Shown: positions 6,540-6,793 of the stretch, in pieces | Layout of the letters: each line of letters begins with the position of its first letter | How positions within the stretch are numbered: position 1 is the first letter of the stretch | Assembly: GCA_937912045.1 (NCBI GenBank) | Contig: CALDPI010000218.1 | Span: 1 to 6,793 of the forward strand | Length of the DNA: 6,793 nucleotides | Reading direction: 5' to 3' | DNA from: an uncultured Clostridia bacterium | GTDB lineage: Bacteria > Bacillota > Clostridia > Oscillospirales > Acutalibacteraceae | The notes under the pieces: generated by a model | Seen by the model: only the letters and a program-made list of their open reading frames with translations | The model's database searches: none | Told to the model about the DNA's origin: nothing | Position numbers and translations under genes: made by a program

Positions 6540-6566
6540 TTGGAGTCCCCTTCCATAAATTCCTGC

Positions 6567-6599
6567 TCCTGTCCGGAACCCGCTGAGTTAAGGACAGGA
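6567..6599. repeat. 8-base inverted repeat in the grpE-dnaJ spacer
   Basis: TCCTGTCC (6567-6574) and GGACAGGA (6592-6599) are perfect inverted copies separated by 17 bases. On the minus strand this could form a leader hairpin about 28 bases before the TTG start, or be an operator. It does not match CIRCE, and only a partial ACTCA-like piece recalls HAIR, so no regulator is assigned. Confidence 0.5.
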
Positions 6600-6610
6600 C
6601 GTGCACTGCG

Positions 6611-6653
6611 AAAAGAAAAAGGGTGCCCGGGGCCATGACGGTCCCGGGCACCC
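6611..6653 (-). terminator. Strong intrinsic terminator after grpE
   Basis: A perfect 11-base GC-rich inverted repeat, GGGTGCCCGGG (6621-6631) and CCCGGGCACCC (6643-6653), with an 11-base loop is followed on the minus strand by TTTTTCTTTT (6611-6620). It begins 5 bases after the grpE stop. It would end or attenuate transcription before the downstream J-domain gene. Confidence 0.92.
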
Positions 6654-6657
6654 GATG

Positions 6658-6793
6658 CTACTGCTCCGGAACGGAGACGATAACCTGTGCCGCCCGCAGC
6701 ACCCTGTCGTTGGCCTTGTAGCCGGCCCGCAGAATCTGCGTCACAGTATCGAACTGCACGTCCGCGCTTTGCTGCTGGATCAACGCTTCGTGG
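6658..6793 (-). CDS. grpE: GrpE nucleotide exchange factor (partial, C-terminal 44 residues)
   Basis: GrpE releases ADP from DnaK in the cytoplasmic Hsp70 cycle. Only the C-terminal beta-domain is present, running from HEALIQQQSADV at the window edge to the TAG at 6658-6660. It shows the family signature: HEA at the start, then GYKANDRVLRAAQVIVS. The HEALxQ opening and VLRAAQV ending resemble actinobacterial GrpE more than the clostridial HNAV...RVIRHSMVKV form; this judgement is from memory of the family. GC content is visibly higher than in the central operon. Its position directly upstream of a DnaJ N-terminus fits a dnaK-grpE-dnaJ locus. Confidence 0.9.
   Translation of the reverse strand, partial: HEALIQQQSADVQFDTVTQILRAGYKANDRVLRAAQVIVSVPEQ

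Noticed and set aside
6567..6599. CIRCE or HAIR heat-shock operator in front of the J-domain gene
   Set aside because: The repeat TCCTGTCC/GGACAGGA does not match TTAGCACTC-N9-GAGTGCTAA or CTTGAGT-N7-ACTCAAG.
1..6793. Mobile element, CRISPR array, phage or defence system
   Set aside because: No transposase, integrase, direct-repeat array, att-like duplication or defence domain was found on either strand.

Overview
The window is dominated by a compact, all-minus-strand housekeeping operon typical of Clostridia (Oscillospiraceae/Ruminococcaceae-like Bacillota). In transcription order it reads: DnaJ-domain/TPR/Cys-rich protein, small polytopic membrane protein, HI0933/BaiN-type flavoprotein, cytidylate kinase (cmk), lysophosphatidate acyltransferase (plsC), and a bifunctional IspH-ribosomal protein S1 fusion. 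The lineage call rests on the natural ispH-rpsA fusion, the flavoprotein-cmk-plsC-ispH/rpsA order, and the J-domain protein with a cysteine-rich tail, all of which I know from Clostridia. No mobile element, CRISPR array, tRNA or rRNA is visible.

Layout from left to right (genes run right to left). Positions 1-613 hold the N-terminal part of an unidentified two-TM membrane protein with its own near-consensus sigma-A promoter (649-677). A strong intrinsic terminator at 721-750 closes the operon. The ispH-rpsA fusion (809-2854), plsC (2851-3450) and cmk (3434-4114) overlap by 4 and 17 bases and are probably translationally coupled. The flavoprotein (4130-5356), membrane protein (5367-5894) and DnaJ-like gene (5916-6539) follow with gaps of 10-21 bases. 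Right of these lie a 118-base spacer with a GC-rich terminator and the last 44 codons of grpE (6658-6793).

Together the genes cover pyrimidine nucleotide supply (Cmk), phospholipid synthesis (PlsC), isoprenoid precursors (IspH), translation (S1) and a redox flavoprotein. No new defence or metabolic system is apparent. Two things stand out. First, the IspH-S1 seam carries a strong Shine-Dalgarno sequence followed by an in-frame ATG, and synonymous codon choice changes sharply across the fusion; together they suggest that free S1 may also be made. Second, composition and family resemblance change abruptly inside the DnaJ-like gene (about 6400-6460), and less certainly inside S1 domain 4 (about 1000-1060). 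The right flank (grpE plus the first ~40 codons of the J-domain) looks actinobacterial, while the rest is clostridial. Both breaks lie in highly conserved protein motifs, as expected for a metagenomic mis-assembly or, less likely, homologous recombination. The ends of this window should therefore be treated with caution.
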